26,436 nt of DNA from CAZUCD01 sp964618855 (GTDB lineage: Bacteria > Sumerlaeota > Sumerlaeia > SLMS01 > JANRJK01), in the NCBI GenBank assembly GCA_964618855.1, contig CAZUCD010000036.1:1-26436 (forward strand), in the 5' to 3' direction. Made by a program: the position numbers and the translations under genes. Shown in pieces: positions 22,501 to 26,436 of the stretch; position 1 is the first letter of the stretch; each line of letters starts with the position of its first letter. The notes beneath the pieces were generated by a model. It was given only the letters and a program-made list of their open reading frames with translations. It did not search any database and had not been told where the DNA came from.

Positions 22501-22534
22501 GGGTGCCGGAGGAGTGATTCCCCATCCGGCACCC
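22501..22534. terminator. Bidirectional terminator-like hairpin between convergent genes
   Basis: GGGTGCCGGA (22501-22510) and TCCGGCACCC (22525-22534) make a perfect 10-bp stem with a 14-base loop. It fills most of the 50-bp space between the zinc-ribbon gene (plus) and the secreted-protein gene (minus). T-tracts are poor on both sides, so Rho-independent action is likely but not certain. Confidence 0.65.
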
Positions 22535-22541
22535 GGATGAC

Positions 22542-24155
22542 TCAGTAGCTTTCCCAGCCCTTCACGTCCGCCCCCGGAACCCAGCGGTAGGCCGCGAAGA
22601 CCACCTGCCACACGTTCGTGGAGGAGCAGCGCTCCTGGATGGTCCACACGCGCGTCGGCTCGCTCGGATCCACCATCGATTGGGAGTAGTCGCCCCAGCG
22701 GTTGGTGCCGCTTCCGAAGTCCTTGAAGTAGTTCGCCGTCCCCGCCGAGAAGACGTTGCTCTTCGGAAGCGTGACAGCCGATGAGTTGAAGTCCACGCCC
22801 CAAGCCCCCGCGCTGAGGAACGAGGCATCGGAAGTGGACGTCGCGCCACCGATCAGCGGGGGAGCGGCCTCGCCCGTTTGCGCCGGAGCAACGCTCCCGT
22901 AGGCGTTGTCCTCCGTCGCGGAACCCGGATCCACGACCCCGCCACGGTTCAATGCGAGGGGTGAGGGGGTCAGCTCGTACCAGGCGAAGGCCGCTCTGTC
23001 CGGGGACGCGGCTGGCAATCCGGCGCCGTGCGTCAGGTAGAGCTTGCCGTTGTAGAACGTCGCCTTCTGGGTGCGGAAGTCGCCGCCGTCCACGTTGTCG
23101 TTCGCGCCTGACTGCTGCATGTCCGGCACGGAGAAGCTGTATGCCACCGTCGGTGTCGCAAGGAACCCCACGTGCGCCCACGAGGGAGTCGAAGCGGTCC
23201 CCGTGATGCGGCCAATCTGTAGCGCCTTGTTCGGCCCGGATGTCCAGCCGGAGGAAACGGTCCAAAGGCTGGTTTCCGCGCCATAGGTGTATGCCGGCAC
23301 GCAGGTGAAGATGTCGTTGCCGGAGGCCTGGATGGGGGCGATCAGGGTCGGCGTCGTCGCCGCGCCCGCCACGAGCTGCGACTTGTCAAACACCCACATC
23401 CGCGTCTCCGTGAAGTTGAAGGAGCCGTCGAACATGTTCGCCGTCATCGCCATCCACGTGTTGTTGAACCCGATGAGTGGATAATCCGCCCACTCGTTGT
23501 TGTCGGCATCGGGATCGACCGTATACCTGGTGAATGTCTCGGCGTCGCCGGCGGTTGTACTGCAGCCGACGTGCAGCATGCTGTTTGAGAGGGTGATCCC
23601 GTTCCACGTCGCAACACACGAAAACCAGCGATTGGATCCTGGGTCGAACATCACGTGAGGATCAAACGAGTCACTCAAAGTCCACCATGCGTTGAGAGTT
23701 TTTGTCGCACTCCACGTTGGTGAGCCGCCCGGTGCGGGCTTGGTCCCCTCGCGCGCCTGCGTGTTGATCATGACGACCACGGTGGAGGTGCCGACGCCGC
23801 CCATCGTGTCCGGCGGAATCCCGGCACCGTTGTCCCCAAGGCCGGTAAAGACGTTGTCCTGTGTGAACGTCCTGCGCGGATTTCCAACATCCATCCCCGC
23901 GGGTGGCTCGTAGAGCGTCGAAACCGGCTCGGATTCGGACAGCTTCACCGGGGGATGCTGGTAGCGGTAGGACCGCTTGTTGCCGATCTTCGGGACGCCG
24001 ATGACGTCGGCGAGCCTGGCCGCGTAATCCATGTCCTCGGGGGTGACCAGCACGGGTTGGATCGGTGCCAGCTTGGTGACGGTCTGTGACGGGGCGATCG
24101 AGTGGACTCCGAAGGAGACGAGCCCTGCAAGAACGCAAGCAAATCGCAGTTTCAT
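22542..24155 (-). CDS. Secreted protein of unknown function (PPDTMG/WGDYS family)
   Basis: This 537-residue protein starts with a signal peptide (basic MKLR, a hydrophobic stretch to about residue 20, a probable cut near HSIAPSQ). The mature part is beta-rich, with many Asn, Thr, Gly and Trp. Two stretches recur in secreted bacterial proteins of unknown role: PPDTMGGVG (114-122, followed by VVVMINTQ) and WGDYS (487-491, followed by MVDPSEPTRVWTIQE). The whole may form a beta-propeller-like fold, but this is inferred. No cell-wall or outer-membrane sorting tail is seen; the protein ends in WESY. The ATG at 24155 has an AAAGG-type ribosome site; the frame is open upstream to 24185. It is divergent from the lipoprotein gene (183 bp). 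Confidence 0.78.
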   Translation of the reverse strand: MKLRFACVLAGLVSFGVHSIAPSQTVTKLAPIQPVLVTPEDMDYAARLADVIGVPKIGNKRSYRYQHPPVKLSESEPVSTLYEPPAGMDVGNPRRTFTQDNVFTGLGDNGAGIPPDTMGGVGTSTVVVMINTQAREGTKPAPGGSPTWSATKTLNAWWTLSDSFDPHVMFDPGSNRWFSCVATWNGITLSNSMLHVGCSTTAGDAETFTRYTVDPDADNNEWADYPLIGFNNTWMAMTANMFDGSFNFTETRMWVFDKSQLVAGAATTPTLIAPIQASGNDIFTCVPAYTYGAETSLWTVSSGWTSGPNKALQIGRITGTASTPSWAHVGFLATPTVAYSFSVPDMQQSGANDNVDGGDFRTQKATFYNGKLYLTHGAGLPAASPDRAAFAWYELTPSPLALNRGGVVDPGSATEDNAYGSVAPAQTGEAAPPLIGGATSTSDASFLSAGAWGVDFNSSAVTLPKSNVFSAGTANYFKDFGSGTNRWGDYSQSMVDPSEPTRVWTIQERCSSTNVWQVVFAAYRWVPGADVKGWESY

Positions 24156-24288
24156 CCGAGTGCCTTTCGCGGGGTTTCCATGCACCTAGGGAAATCAGAC
24201 ACCAATCTGTCCACGCCCGCAAGTCCAACAGCGGCATCAGTCGCACTCGCCCCGCGGACCGGCCCCGTGCGATTCTCCCTTGCCGTTC

Positions 24289-24304
24289 TGGGGCCCGGGC
24301 CCCA
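24289..24304. promoter_or_regulatory. 16-bp perfect palindrome upstream of the lipoprotein gene
   Basis: TGGGGCCCGGGCCCCA is fully self-complementary. It lies 34 bp before the lipoprotein ATG within the divergent spacer. It could be an operator for a dimeric regulator or a hairpin in the leader. Confidence 0.4.
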
Positions 24305-24338
24305 AACGCACTCCATCCCGGCAGAGCTGAGAGGCGAC

Positions 24339-25334
24339 ATGAACCCGATCCGAACCATGCTCAGGACAGCCCTCCTCGCCACGCTTGTGGCAACGTCAGG
24401 CTGCGTCTTCAAGGGGGGGAGCGATGTCGTCTCGGGCCTCGACCTGCCCAGACGGGGTGCGCCGCTGCCGGAGGAGTCATGGCAGGTCGTGGAGTCCGAG
24501 CCCGCGCGCGGCGGCTCCAGCCAGTTCATGTGGGCCCTTCCCATCATGATGTCCGGCCACTCCTGGGTCTTCGACAAGGAGGCGAAGCGCGGCAACTACC
24601 AGTCCTTCTCGTGGTTCGACCTGGGACCCCTGATCGTGTCCCTTCCGCTCTACATCGCTTCCGAGGACCGCGACTTCGAAAGGGACCCGGCGACCACGAC
24701 GCGCGAGCGGCTTGTTTGGCATCCATTCTGGGCGTCGGCTTCTTCCTCGGGTCGCGATGGGCAGCCGAACCGACTCAAGGCCTCCGGTGTCCCACTGTTC
24801 TGGAGTCGCGTGCAGATCGAGAACGACCGGTTCGACAGCCGCATGAACATCGCCACGCACCTGTGGTCCCTCGGCCCGGCGATGATCCGGCTGAAAGTGG
24901 CCCCGCCCCCACCCGAGGAAGGCCTGGAAAGGCAGGAGGGCCGCATGTATCTTTTTGCACCGCTCGCCCTGGGCGGCGGCCCCGGACTGCTCCTGTGGAG
25001 TTCCTACCGCATGCAGTCCCCCGGGGGATTCGTGACCGGGCACGGACCCCTCGTCGCCCTGCTCGGGTACTCCGGGTCCTCGACGCGCCAGCAGGTCGGA
25101 GGCGAGGAATCCTCGCGTTGGTGGCTGGAGCGCCGCCGCCACCGGCTCGTGGGCGGGATGCTGTGGTACAGTGCCCGGGAAGGGCGCGAAGGGGGGCGCA
25201 CGCGCAACGCGCGCAATGGCCCGATTCTCGGTATCTTTGGATGGGGGCGGAAGAACTACGCCCCGGCAGTACAGCTCCTCTGGGTGAAGATTCCCCTCGG
25301 CAAGCAGCACAAGGAAGAGCCGACGTCGCCGTAA
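24339..25334 (+). CDS. Putative lipoprotein, function unknown
   Basis: This 331-residue protein starts with a lipoprotein-type signal: MNPIRTMLRTALLATLVA, then TSGC with C22 as the likely lipidated residue (Thr at -3 is not the most common choice). The mature part has no family I recognise. It contains several hydrophobic patches of membrane or barrel type (WALPIMMSG, GPLIVSLPLYIA, YLFAPLALGGGPGLLLW) alternating with charged loops, and a lysine-rich end. An outer-membrane-associated location is likely. The ATG at 24339 has GAGAGG about 4 nt upstream. The frame is open back to 24102, but that extension lacks a signal peptide and overlaps the divergent gene, so it was rejected. A 57-bp spacer separates it from lon. 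Confidence 0.7.
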   Translation: MNPIRTMLRTALLATLVATSGCVFKGGSDVVSGLDLPRRGAPLPEESWQVVESEPARGGSSQFMWALPIMMSGHSWVFDKEAKRGNYQSFSWFDLGPLIVSLPLYIASEDRDFERDPATTTRERLVWHPFWASASSSGRDGQPNRLKASGVPLFWSRVQIENDRFDSRMNIATHLWSLGPAMIRLKVAPPPPEEGLERQEGRMYLFAPLALGGGPGLLLWSSYRMQSPGGFVTGHGPLVALLGYSGSSTRQQVGGEESSRWWLERRRHRLVGGMLWYSAREGREGGRTRNARNGPILGIFGWGRKNYAPAVQLLWVKIPLGKQHKEEPTSP

Positions 25335-25391
25335 CGGTTCCACAGCCAGCACGTCCCGCAGACCATCCCACTACCAGTTCCCCCTCCCAAC

Positions 25392-26436
25392 ATGGCCATT
25401 TCCCAGCCTCCCCCCTCCTTCGAATCAGCCATCCTCCCGGTGCTGCCGCTGCGGGACATGGTCGTGTTCCCGAACAGCATCACGCCCCTCTTTGTCATCC
25501 GTCCGAAGAGCATCGCCGCCATCGAGGAGGCCATCTCGCGGGACAAGCTCGTCTTCACGACGCTGCAGAAGAACGTCGAGACCGAGTCGCCCGGGCCGGG
25601 GGACCTGTCGAACATCGGCACCGTCGCGGCGGTCCTGCAGGTCCTCCGGGTCCCCGACGGTTCGGCTAAGGTGCTCATCGAGGGGAGCTACGTGGCGCGC
25701 TCGGTCGAGTTCACGCAGAGCGACAAGCTCGTGCAGGCCCTCACCGTGCGGCAGCCCTCCGAGGAGCTCAAGGGCCAGCGCGCCCGGGCCATGATGCGCA
25801 TCGCGCTCGGTGACTTCGAGAACTACTCGCGCCTCAGCGAGAAGATCCCCGAGGACCTGCTTCTGACGATCCGGAAGATCGACGAGGCGGGGCCGCTCGC
25901 CAACGCCATCGCGCACTACACTGCGCTCAAGGCGGACGACAAGCAGCGGGTGCTCGAGGCGTCGAACGTCGAGGAAAAGCTGATGCTCCTGCATTCGCTC
26001 CTCGAGGTGGAGAACCAGATACTCGAGCTCGAGCAGAAGATCGTCTCACAGGTGAAGACGCAGATCGGCCGCAGCCAGCGGGAGTACTTCCTGAACGAAC
26101 AGCTCAAGGCCATCGAGCGCGAGCTGGGCGTTAACCAGGAGGAGGAGTCCGAGCACGCGGAGATGCAGAAGGCGATCGCGAAGGCCGGCATGCCCAAGGA
26201 GGCCAAGGACCGGGCCGAGAAGGAGCTGCGGCGCTTCACCCGCATGCCGCCCATGTCCCCCGAGGCCACGGTGACACGCACCTACCTCGAGTGGCTGACC
26301 GACGTGCCCTGGACCAAGTCCACCAAGGACAAGCTGGACCTCAAGCGCGCGCGCAGGATCCTCGACTCGGACCACCACGGCCTGGACAAGATCAAGGAGC
26401 GCATCCTCGACTACCTCGCCGTGCTCCAGATGGCGG
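25392..26436 (+). CDS. lon: ATP-dependent protease Lon (partial, C-terminus off the right edge)
   Basis: The first 348 residues of Lon are visible, a cytoplasmic AAA+ protease that removes damaged and regulatory proteins. Present are the N-terminal LON/PUA-like substrate domain (ILPVLPLRDMVVFPNSITPLFV from about residue 14, ending near 205) and the coiled-coil-rich middle (NQILELEQKIVSQVK, SQREYFLNEQLKAIERELG, PMSPEATVTRTYLEWL, VPWTKSTKD, HHGLDKIKERILDYLAV). The window stops just before the expected Walker A, so the ATPase and Ser-Lys protease parts are not seen. The ATG at 25392 lies in a C-rich leader without a clear ribosome site. The N-terminal domain is of normal length for the family. 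Confidence 0.97.
   Translation, partial: MAISQPPPSFESAILPVLPLRDMVVFPNSITPLFVIRPKSIAAIEEAISRDKLVFTTLQKNVETESPGPGDLSNIGTVAAVLQVLRVPDGSAKVLIEGSYVARSVEFTQSDKLVQALTVRQPSEELKGQRARAMMRIALGDFENYSRLSEKIPEDLLLTIRKIDEAGPLANAIAHYTALKADDKQRVLEASNVEEKLMLLHSLLEVENQILELEQKIVSQVKTQIGRSQREYFLNEQLKAIERELGVNQEEESEHAEMQKAIAKAGMPKEAKDRAEKELRRFTRMPPMSPEATVTRTYLEWLTDVPWTKSTKDKLDLKRARRILDSDHHGLDKIKERILDYLAVLQMA

Noticed and set aside
24086..25669. 527-codon plus-strand frame across the lipoprotein and lon start
   Set aside because: It is Arg/Pro-rich without motifs and runs through two well-supported genes in a different frame.

Overview
The window is one GC-rich (roughly two-thirds G+C by eye), tightly packed bacterial chromosome segment, cut at both ends and broken by a 100-base N run at 20013-20112, so it is probably a contig scaffolded from a draft or metagenome assembly. 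An apparent outer-membrane-type lipoprotein, RdgC-like and RraB-like proteins, a sigma-54 response regulator, an FtsK translocase and a Hanks-type kinase with a DWG motif and a TPR-like output region point to a Gram-negative, environmental lineage (planctomycete, myxobacterial or a less-known phylum). I cannot place it more precisely. No rRNA, tRNA, CRISPR array or insertion sequence was recognised. No gene-free stretch exceeds 300 bases; the longest is the divergent spacer 11964-12159 (196 bp).

Layout. 1-1155 (minus): a STAS-domain protein followed by an NtrC-family response regulator that runs off the left edge. 1246-2549 (plus): a small DUF507-like protein overlapping a dipeptide-epimerase-like enolase-superfamily enzyme. 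2633-3813: an RdgC-like protein and a conserved-looking partner. 3924-5877: a DUF695-RraB fusion and an esterase. 5952-8936: a transmembrane Ser/Thr kinase with a repeat-rich C-terminal half. 8997-11963 (minus): FtsK/SpoIIIE. 12160-12993 (plus): a metallo-beta-lactamase-fold hydrolase. 13032-14714 (minus): a GT39-like membrane glycosyltransferase. 14853-22491 (plus) is a co-directional run: transaldolase, a small membrane-anchored protein, a PilB/GspE-like protein that has lost its ATPase motifs, an HhH/Fe-S domain fused to RadC, MscS (interrupted by the N gap), CoaBC, and a zinc-ribbon protein. 22542-24155 (minus): a secreted protein. 24339-25334: a lipoprotein. 25392-end: the N-terminal part of Lon.

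Most of the window is housekeeping (CoaBC, Lon, FtsK, transaldolase, MscS). The least ordinary parts are the adjacent pair 16306-19559 (catalytically dead-looking PilB homologue, then a glycosylase-like/RadC fusion), the RdgC-like two-gene module, the DUF695-RraB fusion, the kinase with Gln in place of the catalytic-loop Asn, and several GC-rich palindromes in the gene spacers. All functional statements rest on motif recognition by eye; no database search was run.
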